The position numbers and the translations under genes were made by a program. Positions 16,361 through 23,593 of a stretch of DNA of 32,158 bases are shown piece after piece; positions within the stretch are counted from its first letter, which is position 1; every line of letters starts with the position of its first letter. This DNA comes from Bacteroidota bacterium. Lineage in GTDB: Bacteria; Bacteroidota; Bacteroidia; Bacteroidales; Rikenellaceae. The stretch is taken from assembly GCA_023443765.1 (NCBI GenBank), contig JAEZTA010000105.1:1-32158 (forward strand). Direction: 5' to 3'. The notes beneath the pieces were generated by a model. The model searched no databases, was not told the DNA's origin, and saw only the letters and a program-made list of their open reading frames with translations.

Positions 16361-17548
16361 ATGAAAAAAACACGTCATATACTCACCGCCCTATTGGCGG
16401 CCATCCTTTTCGGCTCCTGCATCCAGGAGGAGTACGTGGGGCCCGACCCGGACCTGCCCACGCGGACGATCATTGTCTGGCTGGGCGGCGACAACAACCT
16501 TTCGGACGAAACGACCCGGAAGATTGAGGCATTGCGGCAGGGATGGACGTTCACGGGCAACAAATGCCTCGTCTACCAGGATTCGCGCGACGGAGCACGC
16601 CTGCTGCGCCTGCGCGGGGGCTGCCAAACGACGCCGACGCCCTATGTGGAGACCGTGCGGGAGTACGGTGCCGAGAATTCGGCCTCGGCCGAAACCTTTG
16701 CCCGCGTGTTACGCGAGGTCGCACTGGAATACCCCGCCGACAGCTACGGACTGATCTTCTTCTCGCACGCCAGCGGCTGGCTGCCGTCGGGAACGCTGCA
16801 AAAGCCACAGAACCGCTCCCGCTCGATCGGAGTGGACGACGGCGGAACAGGCCGCACCGAGATGGAGCTTGCTGACTTCGCCGCGGCGATTCCGGACGGG
16901 ATGTTCGACTTCATCGTCTTCGAGACCTGCCTGACGGCAGGAGTCGAGGTCGCCTGCGAACTGCGCGGCAAAACGGATTACCTGCTGGCCTCCTCTGCGG
17001 AGATTGTATCGCCGGGCTTTACGCCTGTTTATCCCTCGGCGCTGCGGCTGCTGTGCAACACAGCGGAGGACGTACCGACAGCCCTCAGGGCCTTCGGACA
17101 AACTTATATGAATTATGTTTCAACGAATTATACGGGAGCCCGTCGTTCGGCGACACTGAGCCTGATCGACACCCAAGAAATATCCCTATTAGCTGTCCGG
17201 ATGTACGGTACGCTTCCTGGCTGTCCCGTCGGAGCGTCCGATCTAACCCGTCTTCAACATTTCGATCGTCCGGGCAGCTATGGGGATTCTCCGGCGCTGC
17301 CGCGCTACTTCGATCTGGACGAATGGGCCGAAATGCGCCTCACTCCGGAGAGATATACGGATTTCCGGACGCAACTCGACCACACGGTAGTGTGGAAAGC
17401 GTCGACCGAAACATTTATGGAAGGCCAGAACGGGTTTACTATACGCCGCTATTCGGGCCTTACGACCTATGTCGAACAGGAGGATTTCCCCGCCCTGAAC
17501 GAAGCCTACCACCGATTATCGTGGTATACAGCCCTGCAAGAAATCTAA
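16361..17548 (+). CDS. Clostripain-family (C11) cysteine peptidase lipoprotein
   Basis: This 395-residue protein has lipobox FGSC at Cys20, placing it on the envelope. After the leader comes TIIVWLGGDNNLSD, the typical first strand and loop of C11 peptidases. The catalytic His lies in LIFFSHASGW (His136) and the catalytic Cys in FIVFETCLTAGVE (Cys190), both with expected hydrophobic strands in front. C11 enzymes usually cleave after Arg and often self-process; clostripain, gingipains and caspases share the fold. Its place at the end of a pilus operon suggests a processing or surface proteolysis role for pilus subunits, by analogy with gingipain maturation of FimA. That role is inferred. Confidence 0.85.
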   Translation: MKKTRHILTALLAAILFGSCIQEEYVGPDPDLPTRTIIVWLGGDNNLSDETTRKIEALRQGWTFTGNKCLVYQDSRDGARLLRLRGGCQTTPTPYVETVREYGAENSASAETFARVLREVALEYPADSYGLIFFSHASGWLPSGTLQKPQNRSRSIGVDDGGTGRTEMELADFAAAIPDGMFDFIVFETCLTAGVEVACELRGKTDYLLASSAEIVSPGFTPVYPSALRLLCNTAEDVPTALRAFGQTYMNYVSTNYTGARRSATLSLIDTQEISLLAVRMYGTLPGCPVGASDLTRLQHFDRPGSYGDSPALPRYFDLDEWAEMRLTPERYTDFRTQLDHTVVWKASTETFMEGQNGFTIRRYSGLTTYVEQEDFPALNEAYHRLSWYTALQEI

Positions 17549-17571
17549 CCTGCTGAATAACGTTGAAACCT

Positions 17572-17754
17572 ATGTCCGAGCAGCCCCATCCGGTAAAAGA
17601 CCTCCGACCTATGCCGATTCCGGCCCGGGCCCGGAAAAGCCTCGGCGTTTCCATCCGCCTGCTGCTCGTCGTGCCGCTTACGGTCTGCATACTCGCGGCA
17701 TTCCTCCTCAGCCTGCCGTTCTCGCTGATCGACCGGAGACGCAGACACTCGTAA
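17572..17754 (+). CDS. Possible small single-pass membrane protein
   Basis: An ATG-started frame of 60 codons (a TTG three codons upstream is also possible) lies 23 nt after the protease gene. It encodes a Pro/Arg-rich N-terminus, one hydrophobic segment (IRLLLVVPLTVCILAAFLLS) and a basic tail RRRRH. The layout predicts a single membrane helix. No family is recognised. It is followed closely by the locus terminator, consistent with a last operon gene. Chance coding remains possible because GC-rich DNA gives many spurious frames. Confidence 0.4.
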   Translation: MSEQPHPVKDLRPMPIPARARKSLGVSIRLLLVVPLTVCILAAFLLSLPFSLIDRRRRHS

Positions 17755-17779
17755 CAAACTGATTTACAAATAAACATGC

Positions 17780-17822
17780 AAAAGAGCAGCCGCTAACCAT
17801 AAAGGTTAACGGCTGCTCTTTT
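17780..17822. terminator. Bidirectional intrinsic terminator
   Basis: Two 19-nt arms, AAAAGAGCAGCCGCTAACC and GGTTAACGGCTGCTCTTTT, pair with one mismatch around a 5-nt loop. T/A tracts on both sides suit termination from both strands. It sits between the convergent pilus and CHAT operons. Confidence 0.9.
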
Positions 17823-17864
17823 ATATCCCTTCCAAAATTTACATTCCCCCCCCAACCCTTCGGA

Positions 17865-20800
17865 TTACTCCAGGAGCATGAATCCGGCCCATGCCGCGGG
17901 CTTAGCCGGATATTTCCGGCGCACGCTCCGCTGCGTCGCATCGAAAGCGTCCCGAATCGGAGCCCCTGCGGCCAGACGCTCGTAAAACTGCGTCATGAAA
18001 ACAGTCGTTTCCCGGTCGGGAACCTCCCACAGCGTAACCAGTATGGCATCCGCCCCGGCGATGCGAAACGCACGCTGTAAACCATAAATACCTTCGGAAT
18101 AGTCGATGTCGCCGAGCGCCGTACTGCACGCGGACAGCACGACAAGCCGGGTGCCGCCGAGGTTCATCAGCGCGATTTCACGCCCGGTAAGGATTCCGTC
18201 GTCCGACGAAATATCTTTTGCCCGGCCGTTCCAGGCTTCGTTGGCCCCGGAGAAAAGCAATCCCGAGCGGAGCAACGGATCATCGGCAGTACGGAACAAC
18301 TGGTCCGCCCCGGCACCGGCTTCGGCAAGCGGGAAATAGTAGCCGTGCGTCGAGACGTGTATCACATCGGGGGAAGCGGAGGACAACGCCTTGAAACGGG
18401 ATTCCGTCATCTCACGGTCGGTGTATACAGCACTCTGCCAACCGTTTGCTGCAAGCATCCGCCCGATCCCGGTCACCTCCTTTTTCGACCCGGGCAGGTA
18501 GTCGAATCCCTGTCCGCGCAGCAGGTCGACCGCGCCGTTCAGTTCAGCGGCCGGAAGCCCGAAATCCGCACCGCCGAAAAGCGCAACGGCAGGTGTTTCG
18601 GAGAATGCCCGGCCCTGCTTCGACCGCGCAATATCTTTCGTAGTCAGCAGGTTGCACACAGAATAGCGGTCGGACAGATAACCCCGGCGGTCTTTCATCC
18701 CCGCAAAAGCGACCCTGCCGGCCAATCCGCTTACGGACAGATAGATTCGTCCGACACCCCGGAGATGCTTTTCCAGCGGCGTAAACAAAACAGCCGTGAG
18801 GTCCGCCGAAGTTTGCAGCCCCGTTGCAATAGCCTCCTCACCGCATAACCGGACGCATTGCGGGGCCTTGTCCCCGGCCCTTAACACCAATCCGGCATAC
18901 TGCGGCTGCGCTCCGTCGCCGGTAATCGTCGTGATCTCCACGGCGGCCTCGTCCCCGGCAAGCCGCGCCTGCACCTCCCGCCACGTCACCGAAAAATCGT
19001 CCCGCTGGGTGCGGTAGACCGCCGAACGCAGGGACAGTTGTTTTTTCAACTCTTCGACCCTGGCGGCATCTGGCTTCGGACTCCCTTTCAGTTTTTTAAG
19101 TTGTTCCCAGACCGCAATCAACTCCTCGTCGCCGCTTGCAAAAACAGCCTCCCGGATATTGGCCGAATAGTTCAGCAACAGCGACTTGGCGAGCAGGCTC
19201 CTGTCGTAAAGCAACCCGCACAGGGCCGGGCTGTCGTAATTGGCAGCAAAAGCCGCCCGGGCCAATCCCGAAATATGGTCCAGCGGCTGCCGGACCGAGC
19301 GCCAGTAATCCTCCCGTTCGCGGTCGGACATGAACGCCAGATTCCCCGCCGCCAACTGCCGCGCCACGTCGAGACACTCCGCAAGGGCCGTTTCGGCCTC
19401 CTGCCAGCGATGCAGATGATAATATGCCACTGCTTTGTTGCTCAGCGCCTTCATGTAGACCGAGGTCGTTTTACCCCTGTATTTGGCAACGGTTTCGGCA
19501 TCCGACGAAGCATACGCCAACGCCTGGTCGTAATCGCCGGTTTTCAGGTAGTAACCCGCCAGTCCGTTGATCAGGTTCTGGTAAGTCGTGTGCCGTTCGC
19601 CGTAGAGGGCTTTCAGCGCGGCGGCGCTTTCGGCGATTCGGCTTCCGAGGTCCGGATCACGCTTCTCGCCATGCATCGCAGCCAGCAGATTAAGGGCGTG
19701 TATCTCCGCGAAATCGCGGTTTCCAGTAAGGTTGCGCCGGGCGAGCAACGCTTCGCCCTTATCCGCAACTTCGACAGCCTCGGCCAACTGCCCTGAGCGC
19801 ATGTAACAGACCCCGAGGTTTGCCAGCGCGAGCAAGTGGCTTTTGGACGCTTCGCCCAACAACCGCTCCGATGACTCCGCCACCTGCCGGAACCGCTCCG
19901 CCGCACACCCGTAACTCCCCATATTGAGATACATCACCGCCAGGTTGTTGAGCGCCTTGACATAGGCCGGATTTTCCGTTCCCGTCAGTTCCCTGCGGAT
20001 TTGCAGCGACCTGAGCAGCAACGCCTCCGACTCGGCAAAACGCTCCGTGCGCATGTAAATCATCGCCTGATTGTTGAGCGCGTTGTAGTAGCTTTCATGC
20101 CGCTCGCCGAACAACTGCCGGAGAATCTCCGACGACTCTTCAAAAAGCGGAAGCGCCCGTTCGGCCTGCCCGCGGAATGCGTAAATCGAAGCGAGCGTCG
20201 ATAACAGCGCCGGGTAGGTATAATCCTCCTTCCCGTAATGGCTTTCGATGAGCGGCAGCAGCCCGACAATTATCTCCTCGGCCTCGCCGATCCGCGCCGG
20301 AATATAACCGATGGCCTGATTGCCCCGGATTTCGACGAGCCTGCGGTCCGCCGGGGCCGCCGTCTTTCCGTAAATCGCAATCGCCCGCCGGCAGCAACTG
20401 TCCGCCGTGGCTTTGTCCTGTTTGTAGTAATGGAGGAAGAAGGCTTTGTGCAGTATTTTTGCCTGTCCGTAGGATTCGGGAGCGACGCGGGAGGCAATCT
20501 GCGCGGCATGGTTCAGCGCCTCCTCCGATCGTACGAAATCGGCCTTCTGGGCGTAATACCATCCCTGTACGCCCAACGCATCGGCATAAGCCATGCTTCG
20601 CTCCCCGCCGTGACGCCTGCGAATCGCCACGACACGGTCCAGCATCTGCTCCACGCCGTCGAACCGCTGCTGCTGAATGCGAACTTCGGCCAGCCCCTGC
20701 AAGATCCCGGCATACTCCGGGCTTTTGACCGACCGCGAAGCCGCAATTCCCAAAGCCCGGCTGTAAAGCGAATCGGCCATGCGGAAATCCGAGGCCGATA

Positions 20801-21026
20801 CAGCCTCGGCATACCCCGCAAGGCTCCGGGCCTGCTCCATGTCGGGCTGCCGGTCCGCAAAGGCGTCCAGCGCACGGCGGAAAACAACCCGCGCCTCCCT
20901 GTATTTGCCCTTACCGAGCAGTTCATACCCCCGGTCGTTCAACGCCGCGACACTTTCGGGGGATTGTGCCGCCGCCGACAGCACCAGCAACGTCACAATG
21001 CAACTCCACGCAATTCTCAGAACCAT
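17865..21026 (-). CDS. Exported TPR-CHAT protease (caspase-like)
   Basis: This 1053-residue protein starts with a signal peptide (MVLRIAWSCIVTLLVLSAAA, then QSPES) without a lipobox, so it is probably periplasmic or released. Residues about 25-560 are TPR repeats, including kinesin-light-chain-like units such as YVKALNNLAVMYLNMGSYGC. A helical linker follows. The C-terminus is a CHAT domain with catalytic His894 (VIHVSTHGYYF) and Cys967 (VVLSACSTALGD), and the typical ending YGLQRAFRIAGADAILVTLW. CHAT proteases are caspase relatives found in peptide maturation, defence and cell-death settings, including TPR-CHAT partners of type III-E CRISPR. The TPR part is likely a sensor or docking surface. 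The start overlaps the upstream stop by 10 nt. Substrate is unknown. Confidence 0.88.
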   Translation of the reverse strand: MVLRIAWSCIVTLLVLSAAAQSPESVAALNDRGYELLGKGKYREARVVFRRALDAFADRQPDMEQARSLAGYAEAVSASDFRMADSLYSRALGIAASRSVKSPEYAGILQGLAEVRIQQQRFDGVEQMLDRVVAIRRRHGGERSMAYADALGVQGWYYAQKADFVRSEEALNHAAQIASRVAPESYGQAKILHKAFFLHYYKQDKATADSCCRRAIAIYGKTAAPADRRLVEIRGNQAIGYIPARIGEAEEIIVGLLPLIESHYGKEDYTYPALLSTLASIYAFRGQAERALPLFEESSEILRQLFGERHESYYNALNNQAMIYMRTERFAESEALLLRSLQIRRELTGTENPAYVKALNNLAVMYLNMGSYGCAAERFRQVAESSERLLGEASKSHLLALANLGVCYMRSGQLAEAVEVADKGEALLARRNLTGNRDFAEIHALNLLAAMHGEKRDPDLGSRIAESAAALKALYGERHTTYQNLINGLAGYYLKTGDYDQALAYASSDAETVAKYRGKTTSVYMKALSNKAVAYYHLHRWQEAETALAECLDVARQLAAGNLAFMSDREREDYWRSVRQPLDHISGLARAAFAANYDSPALCGLLYDRSLLAKSLLLNYSANIREAVFASGDEELIAVWEQLKKLKGSPKPDAARVEELKKQLSLRSAVYRTQRDDFSVTWREVQARLAGDEAAVEITTITGDGAQPQYAGLVLRAGDKAPQCVRLCGEEAIATGLQTSADLTAVLFTPLEKHLRGVGRIYLSVSGLAGRVAFAGMKDRRGYLSDRYSVCNLLTTKDIARSKQGRAFSETPAVALFGGADFGLPAAELNGAVDLLRGQGFDYLPGSKKEVTGIGRMLAANGWQSAVYTDREMTESRFKALSSASPDVIHVSTHGYYFPLAEAGAGADQLFRTADDPLLRSGLLFSGANEAWNGRAKDISSDDGILTGREIALMNLGGTRLVVLSACSTALGDIDYSEGIYGLQRAFRIAGADAILVTLWEVPDRETTVFMTQFYERLAAGAPIRDAFDATQRSVRRKYPAKPAAWAGFMLLE

Positions 21027-21706
21027 CTTCTTTGCTTTATCTGGGATTTCAACCGGGCAGCCCGGGCGGCAAATTCACTTTCTTCATTTACCAGCAGGTC
21101 GAGCAGGGCCGCCGCTTCGTCGCGCTGCCCCTCCCGGAGCAGGGCCAGGGCCAGGTTCCAGCGGGCCGCATCCTGCAACTCCGATTCGTCGTCCCCGGCC
21201 AGGGGGCGCAACAGCGCGATCGCCTCCCCGCTCTCTCCGGCCTCCAAAAGTTCCACGGCGCGGTTCAGGCGCATGTCGTCCGGAAATTCATCCCCACCCC
21301 GCGAAGGCGGCAGTTCGAAATGCTGCCCAGCCGTAAAATAAGTATTGTACAACGCTTCGGAGGAGTATTCGGGCATCCGGCCCACCGCCACGACCATTGC
21401 GGCAATCGACGCAGCAGCAGCGCACCATGCCCCGATGCGGACGATCCGCCTCCGGTCCGGCCGCTTCGGTTCCGCCCGGACGATGATCGCCCGGAGTTCT
21501 TCGGCCGACCCGACCCGCCCGAGGGCTTCGCGAGCAGGGGCCTCCCCCCGGTATTCGAACGCCTCGACGATGCTTCGCATCCGCTCCACCTCGCGGGCAA
21601 GCGCCGGATCGCCCGCAACGGCCCGCTCGAATTCGAGCGTCTGCTCCACGTCGAGCTCGCCGAGCAGGTAAGGTTCGATCCGCTCCTTCATTTCATTCGT
21701 TGTCAT
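21017..21706 (-). CDS. Anti-sigma-like membrane protein with TPR-like C-terminus
   Basis: This 229-residue protein opens with IEPYLLGELDVEQTLEFERA, a helical pattern typical of cytoplasmic anti-sigma domains, here without a zinc-binding His-Cys-Cys motif. A single membrane helix lies near residues 89-109, after a basic stretch (KRPDRRR) that predicts a cytoplasmic N-terminus. The exported C-terminal half (residues 110-229) has two TPR-like helix pairs (NRAVELLEAGESGEAIALL and LALALLREGQRDEAAALL). Its gene overlaps the sigma factor gene by 14 nt and the TPR-CHAT gene by 10 nt. Position and layout support control of the adjacent sigma factor. The periplasmic TPR-like part could contact the TPR-CHAT protein, which is inference. 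Confidence 0.72.
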   Translation of the reverse strand: MTTNEMKERIEPYLLGELDVEQTLEFERAVAGDPALAREVERMRSIVEAFEYRGEAPAREALGRVGSAEELRAIIVRAEPKRPDRRRIVRIGAWCAAAASIAAMVVAVGRMPEYSSEALYNTYFTAGQHFELPPSRGGDEFPDDMRLNRAVELLEAGESGEAIALLRPLAGDDESELQDAARWNLALALLREGQRDEAAALLDLLVNEESEFAARAARLKSQIKQRRWF

Positions 21707-22286
21707 AGTAGTCCAGCTCCTCTTTTTTCAGCCGCCCGCTGATCAGTTCCCGCAGTTTTTTCAGGCACAGCGACTTACGGTTTATGGCGACCCGTTCGTT
21801 CTTATAATTCATCCGCCGGGCGATTTCGGCCATGCCCATGTGCTCCCAGTAGTAAAGCGACAGAACGCTGCTGCAAGGCTCCTGCATCGCCGCAACCTCC
21901 TCACGGGCAATCTCCCGCAGGCGCATCCGCACTTCGGACTGCGCAGCCTCCATATCCCCGATGCCATAGAGGTCAACCTCCGGCCTGCCCTGGCGTTGCC
22001 GTGAAAGGTTCAGGGCCTTGAACCGCCCGATCTGGAAAAGGTAGGTTTTGAGCGAGGCCGACTGCGGGGCGATGCGCCCCTCTTTCAGGTTCTGGAACAT
22101 GGCCAGAAAACTCTCCTGGTAGATGTCGGCGGCGGTAGTCGCGCCGCACCCGAAATACCGGGTCACGAAGGCAATGAACTGCTCCCGGTACATCAGGTAG
22201 AGGCGCGCTATTTCGGCCTCGTCTTCCGGGGCGGGCAGCACCCTGCCGGGGGCCTCAGCGGCCGATGCCAAAGGTTTTATCTTCAT
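21693..22286 (-). CDS. ECF-type RNA polymerase sigma-70 factor
   Basis: This 197-residue protein has sigma region 2 at about residues 28-97 (LYLMYREQFIAFVTRYFG, DIYQESFLAMFQNL, TYLFQIGRFKALNLSR) and region 4 at about 122-183 (LYYWEHMGMAEIARRMNYKN, then a basic recognition-helix end). No region 1 or 3 is present, so it is an ECF sigma. Its gene overlaps the caspase gene upstream by 32 nt and the anti-sigma-like gene downstream by 14 nt, so translation is likely coupled. ATG at 22286 was kept because the extra N-terminal residues still fit, though a start near Met32 is possible. Target promoters are unknown; autoregulation would be usual. Confidence 0.9.
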   Translation of the reverse strand: MKIKPLASAAEAPGRVLPAPEDEAEIARLYLMYREQFIAFVTRYFGCGATTAADIYQESFLAMFQNLKEGRIAPQSASLKTYLFQIGRFKALNLSRQRQGRPEVDLYGIGDMEAAQSEVRMRLREIAREEVAAMQEPCSSVLSLYYWEHMGMAEIARRMNYKNERVAINRKSLCLKKLRELISGRLKKEELDYYDNE

Positions 22287-23157
22287 GCGTGGTTTGCAGA
22301 TCGGGGGTTTGCTTCCTCCTGCGCCCTTCCGAAAGCCGGGCTACACGGGCTTTCAGCAGGCCGAAAAACCCGGCGACGGTAATTTCCGCCCGGGGTTCCG
22401 GCTCCGCGCAGAGCGCATAGGTCAGCATCCCGTAGTAGTTGCCGTCGGGGGCTTTGTATTCGTAGTTCAGTTCATCGGGGCGGCAGGCGCTCAGGACCGT
22501 CAGCGGAGCCAATTCCGGGCCGGTGCTCATCCGCCACACGACCTTGTCGGGATCGATCTCCGGAGGGTCATACCCCTCGGGCGCAAACACATAGGTCGTA
22601 CCCCGGACATATTCGTCGTCGTTGCCGTCGCGGTCGGCGCTCCCGCTGTGGCAGGCGTCGAAGACCGCAACCACGTTGCCCGCAGGCCCCGCCTTGCGGC
22701 GAATGTCGTCGAGGTAAAGCCGCAACTCGTCGTCGCACAGATGGCGCGCACCCTCGTAAACGCCCTTCGAATAACGCCGCGGAGCGTCGTAGGGAATTAA
22801 TGCCTCGTCGTAACCATCCGGCTCGTCGCCGTCGTCGTCGGCCATCAGCTGCCCGTGACACGAGAAATGGATGTAGATGCAGTCGCCCGCTTTCGTCTTC
22901 CGGCCCAGGCGTTCCAGTTCGCCGACGATGGCCGCTTTCGTCGCATCGGCTCCGGAGAGGCAGACGACGTTCGTCGCGCGGAAACCTTCTCGCCCGAGCA
23001 TCGGCACAACGAGCCGCAGATCGTTCTCCGCATGAATCGCGTTCCATCCGCTCCCCGCGGGATAGTCCCCGACAGCAACCACCAGCGCACGCGAGGTCTG
23101 TCCGCAGAGCGGAACGAACGGAAGGCAGCAGAGGGCGATTGCAAAGAATAGTTTCAC
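22255..23157 (-). CDS. Exported caspase-family (C14) peptidase
   Basis: This 300-residue protein has a signal peptide ending near PLCG-QT (residue 19). It then reads as a bacterial metacaspase: ALVVAVGDYPAG, catalytic His101 in IYIHFSCHGQ, an acidic DDDGDEPDGYDEAL stretch, and catalytic Cys169 in VVAVFDACHSGSA. Metacaspases cleave after basic residues and the acidic cluster may bind calcium, known for the family and not seen directly here. The start is a GTG. An in-frame TGA lies two codons upstream, so no earlier start is possible. It is the first gene of a four-gene overlapping operon and overlaps the sigma gene by 32 nt. Confidence 0.9.
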   Translation of the reverse strand: MKLFFAIALCCLPFVPLCGQTSRALVVAVGDYPAGSGWNAIHAENDLRLVVPMLGREGFRATNVVCLSGADATKAAIVGELERLGRKTKAGDCIYIHFSCHGQLMADDDGDEPDGYDEALIPYDAPRRYSKGVYEGARHLCDDELRLYLDDIRRKAGPAGNVVAVFDACHSGSADRDGNDDEYVRGTTYVFAPEGYDPPEIDPDKVVWRMSTGPELAPLTVLSACRPDELNYEYKAPDGNYYGMLTYALCAEPEPRAEITVAGFFGLLKARVARLSEGRRRKQTPDLQTTHEDKTFGIGR

Positions 23158-23180
23158 GGGTCAGGCGATACGGGTTTTCA

Positions 23181-23188
23181 CAAAAGTA
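23181..23188 (-). promoter_or_regulatory. Possible -7 element of the caspase/ECF operon promoter
   Basis: On the - strand the bases read TACTTTTG, matching the Bacteroidetes TAnnTTTG -7 consensus, about 24 nt upstream of the GTG start. No matching TTTG-like -33 element is evident at 19-21 nt spacing. This could mean dependence on the ECF sigma or a weak promoter. Confidence 0.4.
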
Positions 23189-23296
23189 GAAAAAAAACGC
23201 CGATCACCTGTGACCTTTTGCCCCTTTTCGGTATTAAGTGGAAAACAACGGACACAGCAATGGCACAAAAAATGGCAGCAGCCCGCAGGAAGGAGG

Positions 23297-23326
23297 TTGC
23301 AATTCCGCAAAAATTGTCTATATTTG
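23297..23326 (+). promoter_or_regulatory. Bacteroidetes-type promoter for BACON/M48 operon
   Basis: A TTG at 23297-23299 lies 19 nt before TATATTTG at 23319-23326. This matches the Bacteroides -33/-7 architecture (TTTG-like, 19-21 nt, TAnnTTTG). The predicted start point is near 23333, about 260 nt before the first gene. Confidence 0.65.
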
Positions 23327-23338
23327 TCTTGCAAGACA
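23325..23338. promoter_or_regulatory. 14-bp perfect palindrome over the transcription start
   Basis: TGTCTTGCAAGACA is fully self-complementary and overlaps the end of the -7 element and the likely start point. A repressor binding here would block initiation. No cognate regulator is encoded next to it. Confidence 0.5.
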
Positions 23339-23593
23339 TATTGAATGCGATGCGGAATCGCAGAGATTTATTCTCTCGTGTAAAATCTGGTAAATTTTCT
23401 TCGGACGAGAATAAGTTGACTTCCCCCACCATAATCTCAATTATGGCGTGGGCTGTTGCTTATTTTAGTCCACAGGTTTACCAGAGCCTTCACGATAAAA
23501 TAAGTTTACGGCTCACGTTTCTTTTTTGTGTGCCAGCCCGAATCCGCATACCGGGGCTTTAGGACAACTTTTAACGCTTAAAATACTATTTGC
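23339..23593 (+). promoter_or_regulatory. Structured 5' leader upstream of BACON-like lipoprotein genes
   Basis: This stretch is AT-richer than its neighbours. It contains two clear hairpins. At 23425-23452 the arms CCCACCATAAT and ATTATG-GC-GTGGG pair with a 2-nt bulge and a 4-nt loop. At 23459-23504 CTTATTTTA pairs with TAAAATAAG. A third weaker one pairs GGCTCAC with GTGTGCC near 23510-23535. An open frame from 23260 to 23562 crosses the promoter and both hairpins, so it is probably not a gene. The leader may be a cis-regulatory RNA; no known riboswitch class was recognised. Confidence 0.5.

Noticed and set aside
17846..17853. Run of eight C residues just after the CHAT gene
   Set aside because: It lies outside any gene and no promoter is evident, so phase variation is not supported.
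17865..21026. TPR-CHAT protein considered as part of a type III-E CRISPR (Craspase) system
   Set aside because: No gRAMP/Cas7-11, reverse transcriptase or CRISPR array is nearby, and this protein has a signal peptide, unlike cytosolic Csx29.
23178..23432. 84-codon - strand frame upstream of the caspase gene
   Set aside because: It covers the promoter region of both divergent operons and has no recognisable features.
23218..23562. + strand frame (with ATG at 23260) across the leader
   Set aside because: It starts before the predicted promoter and its sequence forms the leader hairpins, so a protein is unlikely. Conservation at the protein level would reopen this.
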